Source of the DNA: Aotearoamyces nothofagi
Lineage: Eukaryota; Ascomycota; Leotiomycetes; Leotiales; Tympanidaceae
Assembly (NCBI GenBank): GCA_015345905.1
Contig: JADDTR010000003.1
Location: forward strand, 310,001-374,000
Reading direction: 5' to 3'
DNA: 64,000 nucleotides
Both the position numbers and the translations under genes were made by a program. Numbering within the stretch: the stretch's first letter is position 1; every line of letters begins with the position of its first letter. Shown here in pieces: positions 25,291-36,520 of this stretch. The notes under the pieces are model-generated. The model was not told the DNA's origin, did no database searches, and was given only the letters and a program-made list of their open reading frames with translations.

Positions 25291-26393
25291 AAGGCCGTCC
25301 AGGTACAGTACAGTACTCTCTACACACCCTACACCTCTCTTGGTCCTGACCGTCCTGTCCAATACCTGCCCGTCCGTCCTGCCCGATACCCGACCCAGAA
25401 GCAGTGCCGGGCACATCCCTCCAGACTCGCAGCCCGCGTCGACGACTACACACCCACCCTCGCCCACCCACTACTGGCTGCCTCAGGCCCGGCACCCCCC
25501 CCCGACTCACTCCCGACCGGCAGTTTCGCCAGAGCCCTAGATTGCAGCTACGGTTACCGTGCTCGACACGGTACGTACGCGGCAAAAGGCGCGGCGGCAC
25601 CCAACGAAGGGGGGGGGGGGAACAAGGGGAAACAAAGGAAACAAAGGAGGCGGTCGATGACGGCGGCCTTTTATCGCTCTGCCCATAATCATGCCGTGCA
25701 TACTGCTCCGCCTGCTGGATATCCTGCCAGCTATCCCATCCCATCTACTCCTACCGAGACTACCTACGTAGGTAGCTACCGAGAGTCGTACTCGTACTCT
25801 GCCGGCCAAGGTACCGCACAGCACAGCACAGTGCAGCACAGCGCAGTCCAGTGCGCGACCTCCCAAGGGACGGAAGCCTACACAGTAAGTACAATAAGTA
25901 CAATAAGTACCTCGCCTCGCCCTAGGCTACCCTCGGGCTGCCTTGCCTTGCCTTGCCTTGCCTACCAAGTCGTACAGCCCCCTCTCCCCCCCCTCCCCTA
26001 GAGTAGGAAGAGATGAAAGAAAACAACGAGCACCCGCTCACCGCACCGCACCGCACCTTGCCTCGCCTCGCTCGCGCACATTCGTGCGCACATCGTCATT
26101 TCACACAGAGAGAGAGGCAGATCCCTCTGGCGCGTACCGGGGGGGGGGCTGGCTGGCTGGCTGCCAGAGAGAGACGGCAGGGCAGGGCAGGGCAGGGCAG
26201 GCCCGACAGAGACGCGGTGGGAGCGAGCTAGAAAGAGGAGCGTGGTGATTGATGGGCGTGGGTGCTGATGTCCTTCGCTCCGCGTTGGTGAGGGGTATTA
26301 TAGCCACGACACGGCGCCCTGCTTGCTTGCCTGCCTGGCTGGATAACTTACATCTGCATCTGCATTAGACATGTCAAGTGCAGACATGACCTT

Positions 26394-26427
26394 GTATACG
26401 TCACATGACTGGTATACGTCACATGAC
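26394..26427. repeat. Duplicated 18-bp motif with ACGTCA and CACATG cores
   Basis: GTATACGTCACATGACTG occurs at 26394-26411 and again, without its last two bases, at 26412-26427. ACGTCA is a CRE/bZIP half-site and CACATG an E-box variant, but no start codon lies within a normal promoter distance. Confidence 0.6.
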
Positions 26428-26576
26428 AGCATGCATTTAGAAGATGCATTTACATTCCGTGTATCGTGTACATACATTATTACACACACATTGCACGCGT
26501 CGTGTACATCGCACACATCACCACACGTCACATAGCATGCCAACCCTCTAACCATTTCTTCATGCCGTAGCTATAG

Positions 26577-26614
26577 CCACTGCCACAGCCACAGCCACAG
26601 CCACAGCCACAGCC
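26577..26614. repeat. (CCACAG)n hexanucleotide microsatellite
   Basis: About six units in non-coding DNA. Confidence 0.85.
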
Positions 26615-26902
26615 ATACCTCGACGAGTATGATCACAGTACCTGGCATATCTGTCTCCGTCTCTTCACTCGCACCAGCCCCTACAGTAAGTACAGTACAG
26701 CAACGCCACCACACACGTAACGAATGAATGAATGGATGGCAGATATCGCCTCTGGAAAAGAGATACGTCGAGTCCACACGTCACCATCCAGCTACTCAAG
26801 ATGGTAATGCCTCTTGATTTCAGACTCGTAATTCATGCCACACAGTATTACTCATTATCAAGTAGCCGCCGCAGCAGCAGCAGCAGCAGCATCAATAAGC
26901 TT

Positions 26903-26980
26903 CATGCCACACTGCCCTATCATAAAATTACAAACGAGGGCCATGCCACACTACCCTATCATAAAATTACAAACGAGAGC
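26903..26980. repeat. 39-bp tandem duplication
   Basis: Two adjacent copies beginning CATGCCACACT differ by two transitions (G/A). It lies about 185 bp beyond the kinesin stop codon and may fall in the kinesin 3' UTR. Confidence 0.85.
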
Positions 26981-27164
26981 CATGCCCCATGCCGATAGCC
27001 CTGTCTGTCTGTACAACAGACAGAATGTCACGGGCAATCTTCCACAAGACCAAAAGGGGTATAAGGAACCATGACCAGTCCAACATCAGTCCTGCCCGAA
27101 CGCCTTTTGCCAATTATCAATTGTTGTGTAACCATCTCGCTCTCTTCCTATCCCGCCGTGCTAG

Positions 27165-30100
27165 TCATGCCTCAACAGCTGTCCGCTCTCGCAATACATC
27201 CGGAGATCCATTTAATGGCTCCGGATCCGCCGCTACAACGATAACGGATTCTCTCTTCTGTTCACTTGCTATTCTGATACTTCCTCGAGAGCCTTTCGTC
27301 ACTTGCCGATTCTCGACACGATCTTGTATCATTTCGTCCAACATCCGGCTCATCTCGTCCACACTCTTGGTACGTTTCTTACCCGTGGGAGACAAGAGAC
27401 TCAGCATTGGCCCACCTGCGAGGACTGGGCTAACAGAACCGTTATCCAAAAATACGGGCATGCGTGATGCTACCGGTGTATGATCCGCGGATCGATCGGC
27501 AGTATCACGCGACCGAGCCGCACTCCGAAGCGCTGCGAGCATATGATCCTTATCATCAAGGCGCGCTCGAAGTTCTGCGATCTCGGCATCTTTCTCTTTT
27601 AGCAAGGCGCTGACATCATGGTCTTCGCCTACCACAATGCCGGGCTTGTTGGAACCTGAGAAACCGACCGAAGTTCTAGAATGCGATGATCTCCGCGCTT
27701 GTAACAAACGTTTTTCCAGAGTAGATATATATCTGTTCTTGTCTGCAAGGTCGGTCTGTAGAGCTCGGTTTTGGGCTGCCAGAGAAGCATTACCGTCGCC
27801 AAACTCACCCGCGGAGTCCTCCTCCTCGAAAGAAGTCTGATCGCCGCCCGAGAGTCTTCTGCTCTTGTTTGCACCTGGCAGCTGGCCAAGTGTTGATACG
27901 GAAACCATCGATGCTGAACGCTCTGAAGATCTACGGCCTTCGCCTATAGACTGTGCCATCGAGGACCGAGCCGACATTGACGCAAGTTGACTGTTCGAGG
28001 TCATCGTCGACAGCCGGGGATGCATGCTGAGGGAAGAGTAAGACCCGCTAGCATTGACTCCCGTCGACTTTGAAGATATAATCAGCCGATTGAGATGCTC
28101 TATTCGCTCTTTGAGGGCCGTCCGAGCAAGCTGCATCTCAATCATCTGTTCTTCATGCCGCTGCTCGGCCTCTTTCTCCCGCTTCTCCTCATCTTCATCG
28201 TTCTTCGACTTTGCCTGCCCGTCAAGCTGGCCTCGCAACTCTTGGATCTCCATACGATATCTCTCGAGTAATACTCTAGCGCCACCATCGCCACCAGCGC
28301 CCAGTGCCTCCTCGGCCTTCTTAGCATGGCTGACGATGTTATTCTTTGCCCTCGAGGCAAATTTTAAGGTGTTTAGCGTCTCCCCGGTGTGACTGTTGGC
28401 TGCGGCTGCACTTCCCGCAGATCCAATCTGAATCGTACAAAGAATACTGACTAGAGAGTCTCCTGAAAGCGCGCCCTGGAGTAACCTTGTCAGTTTGCTA
28501 TCACGATAAGGTAGATGCTTTCCATCTTTGTCAGTCGGCTTCCCATCTTTATCCTTATCTCCAGATAGGCGCGCAATGACAGTGCCGAGGGTCAACAAGC
28601 TTTTGTTGATGTGGGAACCTTCAGTCCGACGCTCTTTCGTCTCAGCAGCTCTCTCAGATCCTGCCAGGTCGATAAGACTAAGCGTCGAGACTCGTACCCC
28701 GCCTGGCACCAATCCTGATCTTTTATTATCGGCCATAGCCCCGTTTCCAGGAACACGCTCCCGACTCTCCACAACAATCTGTACCACTGCATGACTGCGT
28801 GAGCTGCGCGAGTTGAACTGGGTACTTGAAGTTCGTCGAGCATGGTCGCCACGGGCAATCACACGCAGGAGTTGGGTTGGACTTTGCACTATCTCTTCCT
28901 TCAGAGGACTGGCATAAACGCCTCGCTTGCTGTCTTCCCTGAGTTTGATCTCCTCTTGCTGAGGAGCTGGTCCTGCTGCATTCGCGGCCGGTGCACTTAG
29001 AAGATCGTGAATCTTCTCATTGTATATCTCAAGATAGCTGACGCGAAGAAGAAATTCTCTCGAGGGGGTTTCCCGAATGTAGGAGAAGATATCGGTGATG
29101 GCCAAAGGAATCACACCTGGGGACGTGGCCGTTCCCTGCATCGAAAACGTCTTTCCCGTGCCTGTCATACCATACGCGAACACAGTTCCATGGTATCCTT
29201 CCATGACTCGACGGACCAGCCTCTTAGCACACGAATCATATACCCTGGCATTATTGTCATGTGTTGCAAAAACGTTATCTAAAGAACACCAGTTAGATGT
29301 ATCAAAGCAAATTGGAAGTCTCTTGTGCTTACCATAGTAGTAGTCTCCCCCTTCGCGGCCTTTATATGCCACTAAAGATCTTCTTCCATCCACCATCCAC
29401 TCGCCTTCTGATTTGCCATGAACGGGGTTTTCGCCAGCATCTGGCCGAACGCGGACGCTAACAATGACGTTTCCCTTCCCTTCCACAGGTTTTGATGATT
29501 GATCGTCATTGGTGGCTTCGAGAGAAGATTGTCGGCCTCTAGCAGCCTCGCCTCCATCATCATAGTTCGTTGTAGACGTTGAATAGGAGTCTTGTGCGGA
29601 CGAGCTACGGCTCTGTGGCGGAGATGGGAGGCTCAAAAGGCCGTCAGAGCCACGAGCGCCAGGCCCGCTAGATATCGACTTACTATCACCACTACCATTT
29701 AATAAACTAGGTGTTGAACTCCCAACATAACTCAGATGTCCCGGGCTAAGAGAGTTCTTCGTTCGTCGACGCAGAGTTTTTGCGCTGCCGGGAACTATGG
29801 GACTGTTTTCAGCCGATTCCGGCGTCAAATTTGAATTCGACCTCGCAGTCGTAGGTACAGCACCACCAGAGAGTGGACTTGGAGGGAGACTGCTTGTGCG
29901 TACTCCGCCTCGCGGAGGTTGGGGAAAGGCATTGATGCTTATTTGCTTTCGTATCGATCTTCCAGCTCCATTGACTCCAGGGGTGGCTCGTATCTTCGGA
30001 AGAGTAGTACTCGGTACTGGTGAAGCTGGCGATGTGCTCGTACTCGATGGTGCACGAAGCCCGCTTCTAGGAAGGGGAGTCTGCAGCCCACTTTTGAAAT

Positions 30101-30218
30101 CTGACAATGTAGGAATTGTCCCCGTGCTCTTGCGCGTCTTCGTTGTCGGTATTGGCGGTAAGGCTGAATTTGGCGGGCCAAGTGATGGCCTCGAGGGCCG
30201 TGGAATACTTGCAGCCAT
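27165..30218 (-). CDS. Kinesin-7 family motor (KipA/Kip2-like)
   Basis: Exons 30218-29333 and 29278-27165 give 999 residues. The 54-base intron (donor GTAAGC, acceptor TTTAG) is in frame and has no stop, so an unspliced frame of 1017 codons also exists. Splicing restores the kinesin sequence YYYDNVFATHD. A serine/proline-rich N-terminal extension of about 240 residues precedes the motor (about 245-640). Motor motifs: P-loop GMTGTGKT (about 332-339), switch I region NSRSSRSHA, and switch II LIDLAGSE. A coiled coil (EEQMIEMQLARTALKERIEHL and LEKRLLQARR) follows, then a basic tail. An N-terminal extended basic Ser/Pro region before the motor is typical of fungal KipA/Kip2, plus-end-directed motors that bring polarity and dynein factors to microtubule tips. 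The gene looks whole. Confidence 0.93.
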   Translation of the reverse strand: MAASIPRPSRPSLGPPNSALPPIPTTKTRKSTGTIPTLSDFKSGLQTPLPRSGLRAPSSTSTSPASPVPSTTLPKIRATPGVNGAGRSIRKQISINAFPQPPRGGVRTSSLPPSPLSGGAVPTTARSNSNLTPESAENSPIVPGSAKTLRRRTKNSLSPGHLSYVGSSTPSLLNGSGDSKSISSGPGARGSDGLLSLPSPPQSRSSSAQDSYSTSTTNYDDGGEAARGRQSSLEATNDDQSSKPVEGKGNVIVSVRVRPDAGENPVHGKSEGEWMVDGRRSLVAYKGREGGDYYYGKHKRLPICFDTSNWCSLDNVFATHDNNARVYDSCAKRLVRRVMEGYHGTVFAYGMTGTGKTFSMQGTATSPGVIPLAITDIFSYIRETPSREFLLRVSYLEIYNEKIHDLLSAPAANAAGPAPQQEEIKLREDSKRGVYASPLKEEIVQSPTQLLRVIARGDHARRTSSTQFNSRSSRSHAVVQIVVESRERVPGNGAMADNKRSGLVPGGVRVSTLSLIDLAGSERAAETKERRTEGSHINKSLLTLGTVIARLSGDKDKDGKPTDKDGKHLPYRDSKLTRLLQGALSGDSLVSILCTIQIGSAGSAAAANSHTGETLNTLKFASRAKNNIVSHAKKAEEALGAGGDGGARVLLERYRMEIQELRGQLDGQAKSKNDEDEEKREKEAEQRHEEQMIEMQLARTALKERIEHLNRLIISSKSTGVNASGSYSSLSMHPRLSTMTSNSQLASMSARSSMAQSIGEGRRSSERSASMVSVSTLGQLPGANKSRRLSGGDQTSFEEEDSAGEFGDGNASLAAQNRALQTDLADKNRYISTLEKRLLQARRSSHSRTSVGFSGSNKPGIVVGEDHDVSALLKEKDAEIAELRARLDDKDHMLAALRSAARSRDTADRSADHTPVASRMPVFLDNGSVSPVLAGGPMLSLLSPTGKKRTKSVDEMSRMLDEMIQDRVENRQVTKGSRGSIRIASEQKRESVIVVAADPEPLNGSPDVLRERTAVEA

Positions 30219-32582
30219 ACTAGAGATGGCGACCCAAGTCTGCGTATCAGTTTAAAGGGTCTATATATCTCCCGAACTGCCAACACAACCTAAAAGAGGT
30301 GCTTCGAGTCCATGAAACCCGCGACCCTTCAAGACTTCTAGGCGAAAGAGATCCTAGCCTCTCTGCTTACAATATTCGGATTTCGTAGTTTTGAGGGGTG
30401 AATGCCAATTTGGTAGTGAACGTCAAGGATGTCGGTCGAAATATGAAACGTTATATGGGATTTGCTATGCCTGAGCAACGTGCCGCGCAACCCAATTCTG
30501 TCAAATGTGTTTAGTGCTCTGGCTTTAAAATGATGTATCGTAAATTTTTGGGGAGTGAGATGCGTAGGCAAGAAGAGCTTGAGCTGATTTGCTAACTTCA
30601 TCCAACCATGTCCAAATCTAACACAGTTCACACGGCTGTATTCGACAGCTTAACGGGACAAAACAAATGATCAACTAACCTCCTTCTGATCCAGAACTCC
30701 CCTTTCCGGGCTTACTGACCTTTTCGATTGTATTATATAGCACCGGGGGTCGGAATAATCAAGAGAGTCCCAAGATATCCTTTCACAGCGTTGGGGGTCT
30801 TTAACGAAGAGTTGTACGCGCTCTGCAGCAGTCGTCGCACGAGTGTAGCAGTGATTTGTATAGGTTCCTTGCTGCGAACATCAAGAGTATGCAATGCGGG
30901 ATGTCCCACGAGTGCCAAATGGCGTCTCTGGACGTGTGGCACGCGATAGAGTATATGTATAGAAAGAGCAATCTGTAGTTCGGAGGGGCGGGGTATTATA
31001 GCAAGTTCTCGGGATTCGAATATCGAGAGAATTGGGGGTTGTAATGAGCGTGTGTCTTTCAATGCTCGTTGTAGAAGGCTTCGTGGCTTCTCAAGAGGCG
31101 GATGATGGAGAAGAGATGGGTGCTAGGGTAGCTGCACGTCAAGTCACAGACTACGCGAGCTACAGCGACAGAGCAGACGATGGCCGACGGGCCGAGTCAC
31201 AGCAGCGGCCGACAGGCCGTTTTTCCCCTGGAGAAAGAATGTCGAGGAGGGCGCTCTCATCGCCGTTCGTGCTTTGACGGGAGGAACGAGGAGGGTGGCC
31301 GGGCTGGTAAAGAGCAGCGGGAGGGCGCGACGCAGAGATGGGCGGCGCAGACGAGGACAGAAAAGAAGGAGGAAGTGAGTTCAGGCAGGCGGCGCAGAAA
31401 GAGGTCTCTGCGTGTCGTCAGGAACCTTGGGCAGGGTAGGGTAGGGCAGGGTAGGTAAGGTACAGTCAGGACAATCAAATACAGTAGTCTCGTCGTCCGC
31501 ATGCGAGTGCATCTTGCAGCGGCAGCGGCAGCACCAGCACGAGCTAGCAGACGACGGGGCAGATAGCAAAAAATGATCGGGCCCGTGCAGGCAACGGCAG
31601 CGAACCAGACGGTCACGTCAAGCCGGGAAAGCCAGGCCAGCCGGTAGTCTCAGCACTGCAGTGCGCTGTAGCACGCTGGAACCCGCTGTAGCCCGCTGTA
31701 GCCCGCTGGAACTCGCTGTACCTCATAGCCCGAGCAGCTACACACACCCTGCCAGGCCAGGCCGCACTGATATCCAGACGCTCACGGCCGCTCGGGGGGG
31801 CACGGCACCCTGTGCACCACCACAGAGCACCACCACAGCGCGCCCCAGCATCGACCAAGTGCGCTCGGTGCCGGGCCGGCAGAAAGGAGCAAGAATCGGC
31901 GGGTTAACCTTCTTCTGCCCCTATAGGGTGAGTGAGAGTGTGTGCATGTGTGCTAATTTCACAATCACGCAGCACGGCTACAGGGGATGGCGGGCGTGGC
32001 TCAGCGGCGACACGGCCGCTGCGTGCTGGTCTCTGCGCTGCTGTACTGCACTATGCTGTACTAGACTGGGCTGCATCTACCAGTCGACCGGCTCTGCATA
32101 CTACACTACAGCGCCTATTAGTGAAGTACCTCTGCTTGATATGCAGTAGAATTCGATTGCAGTGTCCTCTTTGTTTACTCTGATTTATTTGTATGAGCCA
32201 CAGCTAGCCGGCACTAGAACTAGTTTTGGTTAGTGGCCTTCCGTCATCATTTGTGGCCTGAGGCTACAAGTCGCTGCCTTTGACCGCGAATAGCCAGCAG
32301 CGCCACGTCGTCTTCTCTGCAACGAAAAGTGTGGATCTGAGACCAGCTTCATAATTATGCTTCACAACGCTTTCAGGAATCCGCGATGCCACTACTGTAT
32401 TTTCAATACAGTCGCGGCTGGACAGATTTCCGTAAGCGACGCTGCAACATCCGCCAGCCTCTGCCAGTGTCCGCAAGCATTATGGCCCCACGACACCTTT
32501 GCTAAAGCCCCTTTTCTAATATAGCCAGGTACGAGAATAGGTCGATTCGGTCCCCACGACAGGCTCATTGATTCCTCCTCCA
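30219..32582. other. Intergenic region with simple repeats
   Basis: About 2.4 kb. The left part is the kinesin promoter. From 31.0 kb on the sequence becomes GC-rich with short repeats: (GGGTA)n-like at 31434-31460 and a roughly 10-bp GCTGTAGCCC unit at about 31668-31720. No frame here has a recognisable product. Confidence 0.6.
31668..31720. repeat. Roughly 10-bp tandem repeat, GCTGTAGCCC type
   Basis: About five diverged units in non-coding DNA. Confidence 0.7.
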
Positions 32583-33854
32583 ATGGCGAGCAATCTCTCC
32601 AGTACCGGGTCCTTTGATGATAGGCAGTGGGATCCCTTTGAGGATGATATTCCTAGCCAGTAACAAATACATCAAGCAGACCAGCTTGGCTTCTGTCAGC
32701 TCTCTGACTGGGACGAGAGGAAGACCTACAATGAGGACCTGCCAACCTATCTACACTACTCGATGGAGTGGAAGCTTAGGATAAACAACAGGGAAGTTTC
32801 CAAGGAGACAGAGCAAGATCTAGTTCTAGCACCAGCATTGTAATAGCGTTTATTCCTAAAGTCTAAGCTTGAGGAAGTTGTACTCTGGAAAATTAGAACA
32901 AAGAAGCGAGACATGAAGTCTGAGGATGCTAAGATTGTAATGACAGTTATACAACAATGCTCCGAACCTCCTCTTACCAAAAGTTTCGATGAAACAAAAA
33001 TTGACTGGTCAGTTGTAGAGATGCAACTTATCACATGGGGATATCTGTTTCTTGCAGGCAAGAAACTCAGAGTGACCATTTCATTCAACTACAATTATAT
33101 AGAGACAGGTCAGCTATTGGCCACGTCGAGGAGTATTAACCAGAGGGGCTCCACGACTCAGCAGATGCTCACTGAGCTAAATACAGAGCTTGATATAGAC
33201 GAAGAATTGACTAGGCGACCAGCTATCTGGAAGGACGTATATGAGGCTATACAGTGTCCTGGTTCTCCATGTGATAAAGGACTACATTGCTGGTGTGACC
33301 CTGTTGGGAAGAAGCATTACCCTTTACAGCTACACCACTTAAAGAGCCTTATAAGGTTTGTAGAACAAGGTGGCATTTTAGAGTTACACTCTGACGTGCC
33401 GGACTACATCCGTCAGCAATTATATACAGAAGAGCAGCACTCCGTTAGTACGAAGCGGTAGAAGAATGCTAGCACGTCCGTTGCAAACCTCCCCCCAATC
33501 CATATTACAAATACGATGCCTACATCGTCTTGTCAGAGCTGCCAGCAAAAGCTCTCATCTGATTCTAAGATCCCTTCCCAGAAATCCTCTCTTATTATCC
33601 CTGGGTTTCGTGACAAAGCAGTAGAGGAGTATTGTGCCTGGCACCAATTGAAGTTTGAAGATTCAGAGCACAAATTAGAGTATCAGAAAGCTCAGGACGT
33701 AATGAAGGAGAATGCTATAACCTTGCAACTGCTCCATCGGGATCCAGATCCAGACTTCCTAATCAAGGGAGGCATCAAGAGGGGGGCTGCATTACATCTG
33801 GTGAATGATATTGAAGAATGGCTCCAGCAATGCAAGCGGATCAGAACTGAGTAA
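32583..33854 (+). pseudogene. Stop-interrupted copy of a multicopy fungal ORF of unknown function
   Basis: One continuous frame runs from ATG 32583 to the stop at 33852-33854 (424 codons). It is interrupted by stops at 32661-32663 (TAA), 32841-32846 (TAA TAG) and 33459-33461 (TAG). Several of these can come from CAA or CAG by C-to-T change and another from TGG by G-to-A, as RIP produces. The protein reads through MEWKLRINNREVSKETEQDL, FNYNYIETGQLLATS, the cysteine cluster CPGSPCDKGLHCWCD, VGKKHYPLQLHHLKSLIRFV, and a C-terminal domain PGFRDKAVEEYCAWH ... IEEWLQQCKRI. I recall very similar unnamed ORFs repeated many times in filamentous ascomycete genomes, usually beside transposons, often with a CPGPPCD...HCW motif. 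That memory is not a search result. No function is assigned. A transposase lies 75 bp further on in the opposite orientation. Confidence 0.75.
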
Positions 33855-33929
33855 TATCTATAACCGAGGCTGTAGAGAGGTGCACAAATCTAGTTTAATT
33901 TTCTCGGTGTTACAATCTACATCCCGAAT

Positions 33930-34907
33930 CTATAGCTCATCCATTCTCAAACCTGCATGTCGAAAGTGGCCCTGGGCACTTTGTTCCCGTTCTCCAACTA
34001 CGTCAATGCACCAATTCAAAAACTGTTCAAAGCCTTGGTTTGGATTGGCTTTGTAAACTTGCCAATTCCGTTTAATGAATGCTTTTAATTCCGCAAAGAA
34101 TTCTTCGATCGGATTAAGATCTGGAGAGTATGGTGGCAAATAGACCAGTTTTACCCCAGCATCAGTATACATCTGCACGATTCGATCTGTATGATGAAAG
34201 GATGCATTATCTATCACCAGCACTGACTTCGGCTCTGGCCACCTACTATATAACGGTAGCAATTGCTGGATAAAATCCTCAAAGAATTCGCTGTCTGTTG
34301 TACCTTAGAAGATACGACTTAAAATAATCCCAGCCACTGTATATACTGGCAGTATTTGGTATCGTTGCTCACGTTGAAATCGAGCGATTTGAACAGGTGT
34401 TGTTCCACTGGGGGACCAGCCATTCCGCCGGAAACCAATACGTTTGTCGCAGCCGGATTCATCTACAAAGACAAAATGCTCGGGGGAGAGACTTGAAATT
34501 TGGTACAGATAATGGTCATGCAGATCTGCATTCCGTCCATTTGCAATACGACGGATTTGCTTCTTAGTCCAGCCCCTCGAACGTAGTGCTCTTCCAATAC
34601 TAGAAGCTGTTACAAGGACATCGAACTCGTCTGCCAGAAAGAGTATCATTTCAGACTGATACAGTCCAGGCTTTTCTAGCAAATGTTCACAGAGGGCATC
34701 TAACATGGCAGGTGTGATGCTTCGCTTTCGCCCTCCGCCATTGTGAGGGGCTTGAGGGGCGCCATAGTATTGAATGTTTGAGCGGATCCTTCGCACGCCG
34801 CGAGTACTACAGTTAGCTGCCGTTGCGATTTCAGAATTAGTAAAAGATCCTCTTGAGAGCATGCCAGTGATTAAAGCAACTTGCGACTTCGCAAGACGTG
34901 GCGCCAT
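33930..34907 (-). mobile_element. IS630/Tc1-mariner type DDE transposase with one in-frame stop
   Basis: One frame of 326 codons, from ATG 34907 to the stop at 33930, broken once by TAA at 34305-34307 (RIF*GTTDSEFFEDF), most simply a mutated CAA. The N-terminal half is a homeodomain-like helix-turn-helix region (GSFTNSEIATAANCSTRGVRR, then the GRPR-like GGGRKRSITPAM). The DDE_3 catalytic core shows the first Asp in FVFVDESGCDKR, the second in VLVIDNASFHH, and the last acidic residue in PPYSPDLNPIEEFFAELK, spaced as in DD34E-type enzymes. I could not find convincing terminal inverted repeats on either side, so the element's outer ends are not defined. With the stop it should not be self-mobile. 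Confidence 0.9.
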
Positions 34908-35189
34908 TTCTGGGTGCTGCCTGTTGTTGAGCAGGAAGAGGTGTCGTACGCAGCGTACCTCAAATTACCAGAACCCAATGCCGCGACTGGCAACCTGAGG
35001 CCACACCGCGGCAGGAGGACCGGGGATGATTGAGGCTCCTACCGTACTACTGGTAGTGGCTCGGGACGGGAAAACTATATTCCTCAGGCGGGGTAATTTC
35101 CGCTTGCTGATTGCCGACGACAACATCAATAACAACAACAGAATGCTACCTCCCTTCTCGTGTAGCTTGTCCAACATCAACTCCCTATC

Positions 35190-36386
35190 ATGAGTACACA
35201 ATCACTGCAAATTACGCCTCCTGAAAGCTTTACGAGCTCACCGCCAACGCCTCCTGCGACCGAGGAGAAAACCGTACCATCCATCTCTCGCATTCTTGCA
35301 GAGGTGAGACAGCATAGAGCTGGGAATTGCCAACCTGGTGCCGAACACTGGCTTAGGTTTCCGTTAGAAGTTTATCAGTACGAAGAACTCCAGCGCCAGC
35401 TCCGAAAAGAAAACCTCTGGGAACACTACGAACACAAACTTCGGTAAGTATGGAGTGTTTTGCTGCTGCTTGGCTAATGCGAGGGCAGACACGACTACTT
35501 CCCACGAGCCAAAATATATGTCCTTCGGATGCCCGGTCCATTGCACGAAAGTCTCGGATCTTACATCACGCAAGAGCTCCTACGCCAGTTAGGCACAATT
35601 GGCCAAGGCAGCAGTCCTTCAGCGGTATTTGCAAGAAACATAGAAAATAGTGCGTCTGCGGAAATAAGCTTTGAGGATACTGAATACGGTTCACATCAGC
35701 CAGACGCCTCATTCCAACACTTTGAGGCACAATATCCAGGTGTTATCCTCGAACTGTCCTATTCACAAAAAAAGAAAGATCTTTCACGTTTAGCACACGA
35801 GTATATCCTTGGGTCAGATGCCGATATTCGTGTCGTAATTGGCATCGACGTGGAGTATAAAGGAAGTAAGAATGCATCTGTCTCAATCTGGCGTCCACAC
35901 ATTGAAGTCAATGATGCTGGAGAGAAGGAATTATCTGTTGTGCAGACAACTACAGACCAGGTATGTTCGCCATGAATCCCTGACAAGGTGTAGCCTGTCT
36001 AATATATCTAGCTCTTCCGCGACGATGTAGGAAATCTTGTTCTTGATCCTCAAGCGAGCCTGCAGCTGCGACTAGACGAATTCGGTACTGAAGCTTTCGC
36101 TGCGAAATTCTCTGGTCTTACCGAAGCCATACATATCTCCGCGGAAACACTATTTACGTTCCTCGAGCGTGCCGAAGTTAAAGCGAGGAGGGTGAAGCAA
36201 GGCGAAGGCCTATCCAGGAGCACCAAACCCTGGGTGAGAAAACGGCGCAGGGACAGTACCCCACCGGAGCAGCTCGAATCAGACCGGGAGGGCAGATTCG
36301 CAGAGGAGGAGCAAAGGGCAGCGAAGAAGGCTATCAGGGACGACGTTTCTTACAAGGCCAGCTCTTCAGACGTAGATTTGGAATAA
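35190..36386 (+). CDS. PD-(D/E)XK nuclease-fold protein, Uma2-like
   Basis: Exons 35190-35443, 35489-35960 and 36012-36386 code for 366 residues. Donors are GTAAGT and GTATGT; acceptors GGGCAG and ATCTAG. The central region resembles the Uma2/DUF820 branch of the PD-(D/E)XK nuclease superfamily: LRMPGPLHESLGSYITQELL, the acidic motif in QPDASFQHFE, and the strand VILELSYSQKKKDLSRLAHE with the next strand IRVVIGIDVEYKG. The C terminus is a charged basic tail with a run KPWVRKRRRDS that could be a nuclear signal. The catalytic lysine cannot be fixed with certainty. The gene is intact, with clean introns, although neighbours on both sides are stop-ridden. I recall unnamed homologues in other ascomycetes. 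The fold assignment is an inference. Confidence 0.65.
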
Positions 36387-36520
36387 TGTATGCTCTATCT
36401 CTTTATCGTGAACACGAATATGCGTGAGGAGATCTTGTAGGTAGTGTGAGGTAGACCTTATGAAATTTGAAGAATTGACTAGACCGGTCGGTCATCCATT
36501 TTATTTTTATCATATCTCAT

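Larger units (their letters stand above)
22370..27164. other. 4.8-kb microsatellite and minisatellite block without genes
   Basis: No open frame here resembles a protein. The 5' flank of the glycosyltransferase lies at the left; the kinesin 3' end borders the right. It is packed with simple repeats: a 10-bp GAGTGGTCGA unit at about 22673-22717, (ACGAGACGAGAG)-type runs near 23105-23170, (CCCAT)n near 23271-23291, (GGCA)n at 23470-23494, (ACAACAGCATT)n near 23737-23775, (TGTAC)n near 23852-23877, (GA)n at 24044-24084, (GCTGC)n near 24292-24316, a large minisatellite at 24.74-25.29 kb, (CAGCA)n near 25817-25840, (CCTTG)n near 25940-25962, (GGGCA)n near 26178-26200 and (CACAGC)n at 26577-26614. 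Confidence 0.7.

Noticed and set aside
31434-31460. GGGTAGGGTAGGG resembling telomeric repeats
   Set aside because: The unit is not TTAGGG, there are only a few copies, and coding genes continue on both sides.
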